Assembly: GCF_035083965.1 (NCBI RefSeq)
Contig: NC_089732.1
Location: 8,309,383 to 8,373,382, forward strand
Reading direction: 5' to 3'
Origin: Branchiostoma lanceolatum
Lineage: Eukaryota; Chordata; Leptocardii; Amphioxiformes; Branchiostomatidae
DNA: 64,000 nucleotides
Shown here: positions 29,001 through 41,100 of the stretch, in pieces
How the letters are laid out: each line of letters starts with the position of its first letter
How positions within the stretch are numbered: position 1 is the stretch's first letter
Notes under the pieces: generated by a model
Databases searched by the model: none
What the model saw: only the letters and a program-made list of their open reading frames with translations
What the model was told of the DNA's origin: nothing
Position numbers and translations under genes: made by a program

Positions 29001-32000
29001 TGTAAAACACGTTTTACATGTGGTCTGTCTAGAACATACTAAAACCAGCTATGAATCTGTAACATACCTTTGAAACTAAGGGACTGTACGATATTTAGCG
29101 GGGGAGCACTCAATTTTGCCCCGTTTTCCCCGCGAAAATGATACTAAGGACATTCAAATACATGATTGTAGTGACTTTCATGCCATCTTGAACATTTTTG
29201 TAGCGCTGGAGGGAGGGCCATGGAATTTTTTCACCGGACCCCTAGCCTACCACCCCACCCCCTGCTAAATATCGTACAGTCCCTAACAAACCTCAAGGGC
29301 CAAATAATGATAATGATAGGATACAAACACCGCTGACATAGGTTAGGGTGATGCTGTTGATAAGGATGACGTTGGCCACGAAAATGATGACATTGGCCAC
29401 GAAAATGATGACGTTGACCACAAAAATGATGACTATCTTGATTCTTTCAGCTCCCTCCCTACCAGTGGAATACAAGGACCCAGCACACTCAAATACCTGT
29501 ATCTAGGAAATAACAAACTCCCTGACATCGGTGGCGCAGTTTTTGTCGGCCTGCCCAATCTAGAGATTCTAGTCCTGGATGACAATCAGATCACAGATGT
29601 CGCAAACAACGCTTTTTCCGGTCTTCCGAAGCTGAGAGTACTTCTGTTCAGGTCAGTGTACAGACATTGGGCAACTTGAGCAGATTGTATTTGTGCGTCT
29701 ATGGAGTTCTCTTGTGGCTTGAAATAAACGCTGTATAGAGAATAGAGATACAGAAAACGAAGAATAAAGGAGAAATTAAGAAGAAAGAAAAACGTTCAAG
29801 AAGCATTGCCATCATAATCAAATTTGCAGCTCGATGTCCCCAACTTTTATGCGGACAGCGAAAAATTCTTTAAAATCTGTTAAAACTACTTTCTAAAGCG
29901 AGTCCACTGCAGTTTATAGAAATCATCCAATTAAAAGACCAGAACATTATCATTAACAAGGGTTTGTTTTATTTTGTATGTCAGGAACAACAAGTTACCA
30001 ACTCTCCACGCAGCCATGTTCTTCACTCTGACGTCACTCCAGAGGCTGTTGCTGAGCGGTAACGCCATCACGTCTATCGAAGCAGAAGCCTTTAAGAGAC
30101 TCTCAGATTTAGGTAAGACACGCTGATAGTGTACGATATATAGTTTGATTACCTCCGAGGCTCCGTGAAAAGGTGATGTTTTCGGTGACGGTCTGTTTGT
30201 TTGTCTTGGTGTGTGTCCAAGTTTGTTCCCGGGCTGAGTTGTAACCGGTGACTGGCAGGATGCGAAGGTTGAGCTGACCTGCGTCCATATTTCTTTGGCA
30301 GGCTGGCAGGAAGTGATCGACCGATCACGGTACCGTTGCCACATGGCCAAAAGTCAGAAACTCGAGGAGGGCATGTGCCTTAGAGTAATATAATGTGTGA
30401 GGTGTGTACGTTTCAAAGCTTTGCTTTATTGTTGACCCCAAATGTTTACTTCTTTGTCAATTTATCTTCTTTTATTCTTAGACTACCTGTCGCTGGCTGG
30501 AAACAAGCTGTCGTCTGTGGGAGCTGACATGTTCTCGGGACTGCAAAACATCAGGGAAATCGACCTGAAGAGGAACAACATACTCACCATCGAGGACAAC
30601 GCCCTCAGCGGACTAGCGGTATGTTATCGGTTAACTCCATTAATATTAATCCTCTAGTGCAGCGTCCCCCAGGTATGCACAGTTTAGATAAACAGGAGTG
30701 TATTATACTAGGGGACGTTGGGTTGGAGATCTGTTTGGACGTATCTTTTCAGGTTGGCGGAATGATGTACCCTGGTGGATTAATGTTAATGGTAATCTGT
30801 TTGACATGTAATCAGAACGTATTGTGTGAAGGTTGGTTGGTTAAAGACGTAGGAAAATATGTGATTAATAATATATAATAATATTCAAAACAGTCGAGTT
30901 CTCTTTATCTCTATAATTTACCTTTAAGACGTTTAGAGAGCATCGGATAGAATTGCCCTCCTAATTTCAGTCGCCATCTTGTCTCAGGTTAGCGTGACAG
31001 ATGATACTGTAAATGCAGAAATGTTCACGGTGGTTTTATGTCCGCGGTTTTCGTGGTAAGCTCTTCGCCGCGAACTTAAAACCACCCCGAAAGTTTTTTG
31101 CCCTCCTACCCCCTTAATTTGCTACTCTTGTCTCAAACGCGAACTTAAAACCACCGCGAACACTCAAATTAAAACCACACGAACTTACATGTAAATGCAT
31201 TTAAGTGCATTCTGTCCGCATCGCGTGACCTATTGTCTTCACATATTATTCTTGTACAGGAATTCCCTTTTAAGGATCTAATGAATTTCTTTTTATCTCG
31301 TTGCATTTGCCATCTTTCAATAGAGGTTGACACGCCTGCATCTTGAGGCTAACTACCTGTCGGTGGTGTTTACCCCGTCTCTGCGCCACGTCCGGAACAC
31401 CCTGACTCACCTCTACCTCGGTAACAACGAGATCGTCTCGCTACCAGCGGACCTATTTGTTGGTTTCCGAAGCCTCGTCCATCTGAGCCTCGAAGGCAAC
31501 AAAATCAGCGTTCTCCCCGACGTCCTGCTCAACGATGTCAACAGACTGGAATACCTGTCGTTTTACGGCAACCCCATAACAAAGATCCCGGTCGGACTTT
31601 TCCGAGAAACTCCTAGCTTGAAGACGCTTCAACTTGGGGTACGTGTATTAGTTTTATTTGCATCGATTTCACGTGACGTCACAAGTGGTAAAAACTAGTA
31701 GCTGCCATGTTGGTGGGGAGATGAATCCAAGATGGCGATTCAGAACGCACACTATTTATTCGTCGTAAGAAATTATTCATAACCTGGTACTGTATGGATA
31801 GATAGAGGAGAAAAATAAGTACATTTGAATGTTGAGTTTGGGAGAAATCGAGGGTTTAGAACATTTGTCCAGGTCTCCAACCCACCAATATGGCGGACGC
31901 TAAATTACGTCTGCAGTGGGTACGTCACAGTCACGTGACTTCAACTGCCTTATTTCCGTCCACAGAACACAAGGCTCGCCGAAATCCGTTCGTGGACGCT

Positions 32001-33392
32001 GGAGGGTCTGGAGAATCTGATGACTCTTCGCCTGAACTCCTGCAACCTCACGTCCGTAGAGTTCGACGCCTTCTACGGAAGCAAAAAACTAACGCAGCTT
32101 TACCTCAACAACAATGCCATCGACTACATCTTCGCCGGCACATTCTTCCCCCTCGATCGGCTGGAATTCCTCAACCTAGCTGACAACAAGATCAAGGGAA
32201 TCGAAACCGGGGCGTTCGGCTCGCATCAAAGGCTTACCAGGCTCTTCCTTCAGCACAACTCCCTCCCCATCCTGCCCACGGGGAATCTCCTCGGTAAGTG
32301 AGATCTCAGAGTTATGCTTTGGTCCCAATTGCGTCGGTGCCCGTCGGGGGTGTAGTCCCGGTCGCGTCGCGAAGCCCAAAATCTGTCCCGGTGGACTGGG
32401 GGGAGGGGGTTACCTCCCAGTGCTCACACGATGAGGTCCCACGTTGCTTTTAATTCCTAGTTAAAATGATTCCGGTCCCGGCCAAGCCACAGGGGCCACG
32501 TAGGGGTTAAGCCCAAAAGTGCCTTACCTTTTTCAAATTGGGACCTAAACATATTAAACTGAGAGAGAGAGGGGGGGGGGGGGGAGAGAGAGAAAGAGAG
32601 AAGGGGAGAGGGGAGGAGAGGAGGAGAAAGGCAGACAGAACTACGGAAAAGTTACTTAGACACTGCATAGAATGGAGACAGCAAGGAATCAATACATGAT
32701 ATATAGACAATACAACTTTTTGATTACACCTTCCACACTTTAACAGGCATCGGGAATCTTCAGGAGTTTGACGCAGACCACAACCTCATCACGGAAGTCC
32801 CGCCCAACGCCTTCACCTTCCAGCGCAAACTGGTCAAGCTGCGACTGAACAACAACAAGATTTCGAACATCTCGGAGAACGCATTTCAAGGGCAACATCT
32901 GCTAAAGGTAAGAGGTTGGTTTAGATTTGGAACTACTGGATAGTGTCTTCCCTTGGAACTACAACTCTTCGTATTTTTTCGTAAACATTGTATTGTATTT
33001 TTCGTTGTTGTTGATAGGTGGCTACTGATAAATTTCTCTTTCATCACCAAAAGGAACTGGAGCTTCAAGGAAACCAGTTGTCCTTCGTTTCTCCTCGCGT
33101 TTTCGGCCCTTTATGGACCCTGGAGAAGGTGACCTTGGCCTTTAACCCCTGGACCTGTGATTGCAACATCCGGGACTTAAGCGTCTACGTCATGCTTCAC
33201 CAACCTTTTATCGGGACGGTGAGTACTGTTAAATGTCTGTTTTTGTTCTTTGCTGGAAAAATGCAGCTCTCTGATAGCGAAATGCGAGGGATCATTTCAT
33301 CGTTTGCCCTTATCATTAATTGTATTACTTTCTCATTTTCACACAGAGAGAATGCGTGCGCCCCCCCCCACACACACACAGACGCACGCGCA

Positions 33393-33458
<66 letters not shown>

Positions 33459-33780
33459 TAGAGACGCACGCTCAGACACACGCACACAAGCCCACATACA
33501 TACAGACGTACACACAGAAACAAGCACAAACAAAGAAACACACATACAGACGAACACAAACCTTGTAAAACTCGGTGTGTATTTTGTATATCTATGGCAG
33601 GTGATCTGTAACGCCCCAGCAGCCCTACAGGGGGCGCCCCTGTATTCGCTGGACAGGGACCAGCTGACCTGTGGGCCGACGTCAGCAGCTGGCGGGCTCG
33701 CTAGCATGTCACTTTTGGCTTACGTCACCTACATTACCCTGTCAATCACTGCTGGGATGATGTACTGGTGGGAGATCTAG
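26019..33780 (+). CDS. LRR surface protein: LRRNT, 21 LRRs, LRRCT, hydrophobic C-terminus
   Basis: Eleven exons join in phase: 26019-26150, 27124-27234, 28729-28829, 29451-29651, 29985-30112, 30482-30618, 31324-31638, 31966-32293, 32747-32907, 33054-33218 and 33601-33780 (TAG). The product is ~652 aa. The start is the strong ACCATGG at 26019, with another in-frame ATG at 26010. Order: signal peptide; LRRNT (CPSECTC); 21 regular 24-residue repeats of the form LxxLxLxxNxLxxLxxxxFxxLxx; LRRCT (NPWTCDC ... VICN ... LTCG, four Cys). The end is a hydrophobic tail 'LASMSLLAYVTYITL' finishing WWEI, with small residues (SAAGG) before it, as in a GPI signal. The alternative is a tail-end membrane span. 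The layout is that of a surface recognition protein such as those resembling lamprey VLRs, but also many adhesion LRR proteins. Ligand unknown. Confidence 0.9.
26784..26990. mobile_element. Palindromic MITE-like element
   Basis: The arms gttcatggttccaagtgcgc (26784) and the inverse of gcgcagttggaaccatgaac (ending 26990) match over ~57 bp each, including gcgcatgcgcagcgaaa, around a ~95 bp centre. It lies in intron 1 of the LRR gene. Target duplications are not clear. Confidence 0.7.
27450..27600 (+). mobile_element. tRNA-derived SINE, copy 2
   Basis: It has an A box-like gcgtggcgtaatggtaggc and B box ggttcgaatcccc, then cgttgtgcccttgggaaagg. This is the same family as 25141-25300, here in intron 2 of the LRR gene. 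Confidence 0.7.
28455..28700 (-). repeat. Dispersed repeat, reverse copy
   Basis: This is the reverse-oriented relative of 25501-25690 and extends further, into 'cacctagcttcggttaggga'. It ends about 30 bp before exon 3 of the LRR gene, so the branch-point region of that intron may be repeat-derived. Confidence 0.65.
29080..29283. mobile_element. MITE with 26 bp terminal inverted repeats, PIF/Harbinger-like
   Basis: The left end gggactgtacgatatttagc matches the inverted right end with one mismatch over ~26 bp. The 204 bp element is flanked by TAA on both sides (29077-29079, 29284-29286). Short TWA target duplications suggest PIF/Harbinger. It is intronic in the LRR gene. Confidence 0.85.
29360..29435. 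repeat. Short 24 bp tandem repeat
   Basis: Three to four copies of a unit like aaaatgatgacgttggccac lie just upstream of LRR exon 4 and end in its polypyrimidine region. Confidence 0.85.
31006..31205. mobile_element. MITE-like repeat with 'accaccgcgaac' blocks
   Basis: The ends 'actgtaaatgcag' and, inverted, 'taaatgcatttac' flank inner inverted blocks: 'ttcacggtggtttta' and 'gcggttttcg' on the left, 'cttaaaaccaccgcgaac' on the right. I recognise this pattern as a frequent amphioxus-type dispersed element. It is intronic in the LRR gene. Confidence 0.6.
32561..32640. repeat. GA-rich microsatellite
   Basis: A purine tract of (ga)n and (g)n lies in an intron of the LRR gene. Confidence 0.9.
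33367..33453. repeat. (CA)n microsatellite
   Basis: An almost pure ca tract, with degenerate ca-rich sequence to about 33570. It lies in the last intron of the LRR gene, ~30 bp before the final exon's splice acceptor region. Confidence 0.95.
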
Positions 33781-34340
33781 ACATGTTTTCGTAAGGCCAC
33801 GCTGATTTGATTATATAGATGACATCCTCTGAGCAATGCAAACAAGTAGGGCCTCCGAGCCAAAAAATAATTGCCATCATCATGAAATCTAAGCAGTTAG
33901 GAAGTTTCTACAAAGGACTGAACTTACAGAACAAAACAATGAATTTCTTTATTTCAGTTTTTCAGTTCATTTTTGGGAAACTTTGCTCAGGGCTCGAAAT
34001 ACATTTTGTGTCAAATGTAAGTTTATAAAACCAGTACATTTTGAAATAGGAAAAGGGGCAGTGTATTACATAAGTATCCGTTTTACGATATTCAATCGCA
34101 ATTTACGGTATATATTTGCTAATTTTTCAGCTTCGTTGTACGATTCACCGTTTGGTCGTTGGGAAACAAACGAAAATTGATGCGCGTTCTGATATGTAAT
34201 CCATATAATCAAGTCAGCCTGGCCTGAACAATTGAAGAGAGAATATGACGACGGATATACAAGTAAAGAGTATGATCATATGAAGAGCTGTATAACGTAA
34301 TCTTATAACTGATTAAACATAGGACCTTACATAGCGACCA
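33781..34340. other. Convergent 3' spacer
   Basis: Spacer between the stop codons of the forward LRR gene and the reverse LAMP gene (560 bp). It must hold both 3' UTRs. No strong polyadenylation signal was singled out. Confidence 0.4.
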
Positions 34341-36700
34341 TCAGTTTATAGCAGTATATCCACTCCTGGTGGTCCTGCGTGTTCTGGTGCAGACGAAATA
34401 CGTCACGATAGCGATGATGATGACGCCGGCCAGCGAACCACCGGTGACGATAGCCACCAACTCATTACTGCTCTGGTCCTGTGAAATTGAATAGTGTGTA
34501 ATAAGCATGATATTGAAATCATAAGGTTCTAAAAGAAAACATTAACCATATCAAGAAGGTAGAAATAGAATAACAGGGAGGTTAAGGAATATAATTGCAA
34601 CTCTAATAATTCCATAATTGTCTTAAAGTGATGTTACAGCGGAAAATGAGAAAGATTCTATCGTTATGTACCAGTTAACTAGTATAAGTAAGATAGATAT
34701 TATGCGAGTCTATTACTTCATAGTGATACCAGTCATGATAAGACTAAGAGCCTAATTATTTCAGCATCTGATTGTTTAACAATAGAAAATATATCAGATA
34801 TCAATAAAACTTGAGACAGTCCAACATTTTGTATATTTCTTATTCATTTTCAATATTCTGTCTCACAAAACCTCTCCATTAACTTGACGTCATCCGTACC
34901 TTCCCACAATCCTCTGCGGCAGAAAACTGTCCTTTGCTGACCCCGAAGGCTTGCACGTGAACTTGGCGTGTGTGGAGCGTGACGTTTGCTGTTAAGACGA
35001 AGTCCTTGTCTTCAGAACACCTGTATGATTTGCCAGAGCTAGCCCTGAAGATGTCCAGCGTTTTGTTAGACGCGCTTCTCTTGGCGTTAGGTGTCTCTGT
35101 TTGTGGAAAGATTCCGGGTACTTCTACGTAATGAAGGCTAACAGAGGACAGGTGAAATGCCTCTTCTCTATCAGCCATTTTGAATGAAAGCGTGAGTTCA
35201 AAAGTTCCACCGTAAAAAGACAACGAAATGTTAGATAACGTTTTGCCACAGAACCCTGAAGTAACTGCGTCAGTTGGGACGTTGAAGGCACCTATGCCAT
35301 GTCTGTGACCGTGTTTTGCGTAAGTAATGTCGAATTGTAAAGCCATGTAGGCAAGCAAGCAAACGTCGCCAGTGGCGTTTTTCACAACGTAGCGGCCTTG
35401 CGGTGGCTCGGGGGGAACGGTAGGCGGCGCTGCTGAGGTACATGGGACGGTGGTGGAAGCTGGCGTCGTGTGGTTGTCAGGGGCAACGCTGGATGCTGGT
35501 TGGATGGTGTAGCTGCTATTCGTAGGTTCAAGTGTGGAAGCAGGGCCTACCGTTACGTTAGAGGGTACTGTAGGTAGCGTGCTGGCGTTGGAGAGAGGGA
35601 TCATGGAGGTTGGGAGGACAGTTGTAGCGTTGGTGATGGGGACGATGATAGAGGCGTTGGATAGAGGGATTTCCGACGTGACGGCCGGTGTTGTGGTTAT
35701 CGGGGGTGGGGTGGACTTGTGATGGTCTTGTGGACATCGTACCTCTTTGGCGAACTTATCATGGCTGTTGAAGGAAGGGAAAAAAGACAGTTATTTACTG
35801 ATGACGTCACACAAGATACAACACCATAAAGGATGGTAACGCATAGGATCCTTTTTACCGTTTACCATCCCTTACAAACGTTGGTTATTGACAAAAATGA
35901 ACCTGAATTAGCTACGCTTCTTAAAACACAAACGAAGCATATATAGTTCTTTCACTGAAAAGTAATACTCTTGAAAATGACCATGTTAACACTTATCATC
36001 AAGACATACAACGTGAAGTTAAGGTAGCTCTATCAAGACAATAGTCAAAAACATACCTGACGTCGAATGGTTGCACCTGTATGTAGTCAAAGATGAGGTC
36101 CGCAGTGGGATGGATGCCTGGAGCTTCCTCAAAATACGGGAATGTCAAGTTGAATATGGTTAAACCGCTTTCACACAGGAAAGACCTCCTCTTAAAGATC
36201 CCAGACCTTGTCTCCATCTCGCGCAGGTTATTAAGGAAGGGACTGAAGAAGTGGTTTGGAAACTTGGCGTCTGGGAAGAGAGACGGAACCTGGTGATAAT
36301 ACATCACCGCCTCCGCCAACCAGAAGTGTTTCATGACGGGCGTTTTGGAGTCCCGCGCGAACCTCAAGTAGAGACCGAAGTCCCAGTCCCACGGGACGTG
36401 TAGGAGGAGGACGGCTTGGTCCTCCCCGTCCAGACGGTTGGGGCAGGTGGATTCGTACGCCACGGAACAGTTCCCGGGAAGGGCGTACTCCGCTGTGGCC
36501 GTGGTGTTGTCGGTCTTGACGTAACGGATCTTAAACGTGGCGGCGAGGTCGGCAAGGAAACACGGTTCGCCCCGTTTGTTCTTCACGGTGTAGTGCCCGA
36601 CGTCAGGCGCAGTTCCCGTCCGCTCCCCCGCGTTAACAGACACAGAACACCACAAATAAAGGAGAAGAAGACCAACAGCAACTATGGAGGGATGAGCCAT
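34341..36700 (-). CDS. LAMP family lysosomal membrane glycoprotein
   Basis: Three reverse-strand exons join in phase: 36700-36057, 35764-34900 and 34478-34341 (TGA), giving ~548 aa. The ATG has the context ACCATGG. Layout: signal peptide; a first luminal domain with N-glycosylation sites and paired Cys ending in 'QVQPFDV'; a Ser/Thr/Pro-rich hinge with repeated 'PLSNAS' phrases; a second luminal domain ending in 'VHVQAFGV' and a late Cys; one transmembrane helix; a short basic tail ending GYTAIN. The GYxxI/L-type tail is the lysosomal sorting signal of LAMP1/LAMP2, read by AP adaptor complexes. Two luminal domains with a hinge match LAMP1/2 rather than LAMP3/5. The protein should coat the lysosomal membrane. 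The gene converges on the LRR gene. Confidence 0.88.
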
Positions 36701-38139
36701 GGTTACACACACATGCAGTTACGTTTAAGAACAAGTTATGGTATCGGGTAGAGCTAGTTTTATAAAACAAGAAGTTTAATCATTAATCCTTCACTGGAGT
36801 TAGACTTCGAACGACCTGCATGTTCCAATGGTGAACAACCCAGGTTCTGGATATAAGGGCCAAGGGTTCGAATCCCATTTCTACGATACGTATGTATGTT
36901 TCAAAGTCGGTGATAACATATGTAATATTTAGAGTAATAACCATTGACAGGTTGAAGAATTCATTTTTAGCCCGGTCTTTGCCAATGTCATTCTCCCATG
37001 TCCAAAAATGTGTCGGTCTTGACAAATATCGGCACGCGTCCGTTTTGAACTTTGATACACCTGTTTCCCTTCAAGACTCTCGTGTCCAGGGCACCGTGCA
37101 GATTACCCCGAGGACGAGAGCTGGGTAAATGATCAATTTCTAGGCGAAACCGATCAATTTCATCAACATATGAAGCCAGCCCCTTTTGCGTCACACGTTT
37201 TGAAGGGGACTATACTCTCATTCAGACTTCATGATTATCGATCGCTTTTGTCCGAATATCAGCACGGTGTAAGGGGAGCATTGGCGTTGTCGCTTCATTT
37301 GTGATTTTCAGCACCGAATTTTACTGGTGCGGCTTTACGCTAATCTGTCGTCGGTAGTACGTGGACCGTGGAGCACTTTCCGCTCCACTTCAGACGTTTG
37401 GATTACGTAGCACTTTCACCTGCCTCTTATTCTGTCCCGCCCTTTGTCATGATGACCAGTGCATGAATGCAAGGTGTTGTCTTCGCTGTTTGGTACCAAT
37501 ACTGAAAAACGGGGTCGACTACCCTCCGCACTTCGCATGACATCACCAGTTTGTGGATGAAATGGATCTCCTAATGGATGTTCCGGGGTGGTAGGAGGCA
37601 ATTAACAAGTTGTTTTCTCTGTTGTGGCCCGATCGCGTTTCGAGAGGCTCTTGGTCGGTTCCCAAAAAGGCCGTGTGGGTTTCTGCTACCCGAGCCCCGC
37701 CCCATTCAGCCACCCTTCACAAGAGTGCCCCCCATGCGTGGAAAGTACGACCAGGAAGAGAGAGAGGTAGAGAGTCTAGTTTATACCCCGGTTTGGCACC
37801 CTCCACACGGAGCCAACCGGTACGCGTAGTTGTGAATAGCAGCTTGTCAAAGAGCAGAGATTAGCCAGGCTGATAACACATGCAGGGTGTTTGTATGTGG
37901 CCGGTTGTAAACCACTCGGAGAAGGTGTGTGGCGGTTTCCTAGCTGGACGTGACGAACACAGAAGACACCGGTCGGAACCGTTCCCCACGAGCGTGACAG
38001 TCTGAAGGAACGATCCGGTTACAGGTGACATCAGCGGCGGAGTATGGGGGGCTAGTAGTACGGGCTAGCTACAACGTACTTGCACTAACGGACAGGAGGG
38101 GTGCACAGCACTGGGACATAGCACCGGCCGTGGACCGTT
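36701..38139. other. Intergenic stretch between two divergent gene starts
   Basis: It lies between the LAMP start (reverse) and the LURAP1-like start (forward), so promoters of both should be here. At 36835-36880 a B box-like agggttcgaatccc suggests a SINE or tRNA relic, with no convincing A box. No exon recognised. Confidence 0.4.
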
Positions 38140-41100
38140 ATGTTACTACAAAACATGGACGACGGGCTAGCGCGAGAAATCAAGGAGTTAGAAACTAAGA
38201 TGGGTAAAATTCCAACAAGCCTACTCAATTCCTTTAAGGAATACAACAAGGAGGAGGAAGAAGAAGGGGGAGGGGTTGAAGTCGGGCATGAGGAAACGGA
38301 AGGAAGGGACGAGTTCAAGACGGAGGGAGTGAATGAGACGGAGAAGGGAGGACAAGAAAAACCATCTTCGCCCATCGACAAGCAGCTTAGTTTTGTCAAA
38401 GCAGAACTGGTAAGTAACCGCCTTTCGTTTAACACTACAGAGATAGTCTCACGGTAGATTGTATCAAAATAAACACTCTGGTTAAAGACTAGTTGCTCTG
38501 ATCAACAGTCGTGCCACCGTTAGTACACAAGATCGGAGAGCAAGACACCACAGCAGATCAAGATTTACACAAGACAGCATCTTCAGTACGACTGATGACA
38601 CAAGATACATAATATCTATTATCAAAAAGAGCGGCATTATAAAACCGTTATATGTTTGGGAGACCCAAGCCACTTAAGCTGCAAAGTGGAGCAAGAAGAG
38701 GGGGTGTGGGCTAAGTCACAGGTAGATGTATTGGAGGGGGTAATACATAGGATAAGGGTGATAGCACTAACTACGTACATGATATAGGTGGGGGCGTGCT
38801 GACATAAGATACACGACTTGACAACAAGGGCGTTTTCTTACACGCCAGTTAAATTTGTCCCTCCCCTGTTCAAACAAGGCACCTCCGAATACGTAAGCCA
38901 TTGACGCTAACAGTGTTCATCAATTACGTGGGGTCAATTCATAATGGCGTAGGCAAAGTGGGAGCGGGCCAAGGCTAAATTGGCAAGATAAGACTCAATG
39001 TACGAACGTGTCAGCATGAAAGGGTATAACCTTTACCCGGCCTGTTGTCGGCGAGGTGGGTTTTCAAAGTGTGCAAATAGCGGGGCTCTTGAGTCTGTTG
39101 CCCGGTATTTACCCATGCTTTAGTACCTAGAGAACCCGGCGCCCAATACAACTTCAGGTGCTACACACGTCTCCTTGTACGAACCAAGAAACGGGACTCA
39201 AGCAGAAAAGAGCAAAAGAAAGGCGGCTTTGTATCATATGCCCGGGGTTGGCATGAGGTTTTCTTAAGGGCGGTTTTTGAGACGACAAACGTCGTACAGA
39301 ATAGCTAAGCAGGTATTAGGGTCAGCTATCACAGTGTACACATTAGGAGGAACAGGGGTGCCTTGTGTTATACCACAGGTAAAGAGAGACGAGATTTGTA
39401 ATAAGATAGAGGTTCCGTCCAGGAATGTACTGTGAAAGCTTTAGAGGATTTTGCCTTTGTGGCCAGGGATCTAGAAAGAAAGGGGGCTCTCTGTACAGGA
39501 TATATGTAGCCCATGTCGCCTGCATAAGTTTGCGTTAGGTGGAGTCCACCTCGTTAAAAAATGACGCATGCCTTGGTACCAAAGGCGAGGAAGGTGGCAG
39601 GGGTGGTTGTTTTACGTCACATGTACCGTGGTAAAGTCTCATTCCGATTGGATGGCCGTGTAATTAGATTAAATCCCCTTCACCGGATATATTAGACCGT
39701 CGCAAAATGATTAGAAGGAACATTAGTCAAGGAGTGCAAACAATGTACGTATAACATCTGCTTGGAAATTGCACTTGAACCTAGTATATTTGCATAACGA
39801 GTCGCGTGACCTCCGGTGTCACAGGCGAGTGCCCCTCTTCACATCCCGTCAATAAAACCTCTCAAGGACACTTGTTAATAACTATGGGAACAAAGCTGAC
39901 AAAGTGCACGTCCAAAGTCTCAATGGTGGATCGGTACCACCTGACAACATTGTAGACAGATTGTTGTACACATCATATTTTACCTCCGCCACAAGGGGCT
40001 TTTTCCATTAGTACTGGTTTGTTGGCGGAAAAAAAAATTAAAGATTTTAAATTGAATATATTGAAGGTTTGTCCTTTTATCATTATATGGATATTACTGA
40101 TCTCAAGAAAAAAATCATAGAATTTTAGGATCCCGAGTCATCTTAGAACTCCACGGTAACATTTGACAAGTAGTATACAGGAACTGGCGTGAACTTAAGT
40201 TGTTTAAATTTGTTACCGCTACCTGAAGACTGGAATGCGCAATATGGTTCACCCACTAACAATGATTTGAGTCCGTTCATTGATAAAGAAAACATTGAGC
40301 ATCCGGGGCGTTGGTGAACTCGTGGACTGCGGGTCATGTGATATCTAAACATTTAGGTATGTGGAGGAAGCCTCACAACTGGATTTACGTGTCTTGGGCC
40401 GAGGGGAAAATGTTGTGTTTCGGGACCCTGGCCCTTTTTTGGGTCGACCGCTGGAAGGGGACATGACATTTTCGATCTGACATCTGAGTGATGAAAACGT
40501 TGTAAAATCGCGTTTTCCAACATGTTCTCCTCCTTTCTGTTGCAATGGAAAATTATGCTTGTACAATGTATATCTGTATGATTGAAATACCAATGCCATT
40601 ATGCATTTCAGTTTTATAAACTGTACTTCTTGGATCGCTTCGGCCGAAATGAGAAAACAAAGAGAATCTCCACCTGCCATCCCTATCTTTTTTTGCACGG
40701 TAGTCGGGAGCAAAACATCAATTTTCCTAGGTCTTATCACACGTCCGACTTCCAGCTGATCTGTCAAAGAAACGGGACGGACAGTAAACTTCACGATGTT
40801 CGCTCCCAACATCTGCTTGGAGATCGGCGTATATTATGGTCGAGAATAGTCATACCTATAACGTAAACGATAATTGAATCACACAAAAGAAGCGATATTT
40901 GGATAATTCAGCTTACTTCACGTGTGGCATTCGTCAACTTAAAGTCTACACGCTACTATATCAAAAATCTCTCAAGTAGTCAGTTGTTCATTACCCTTGC
41001 TGAGGAGGTCATGTTTTTATCAGCGTATGTTCGTTTCATTGTTTGTTTGTAAAAAGAACATTGAACACCTCAAGAAGAATGAATGAATGAATGGATTCTA

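Noticed and set aside
33197..33707. Thr/His and Cys/Val open frames near the last LRR exon
   Set aside because: They are products of the (CA)n tract. Only the in-phase exon 33601-33780 was kept.
36800..36890. Possible tRNA gene near agggttcgaatccc
   Set aside because: The 3' end lacks a matching 5' acceptor half and no proper A box lies at the right distance, so at most it is a SINE or tRNA relic.
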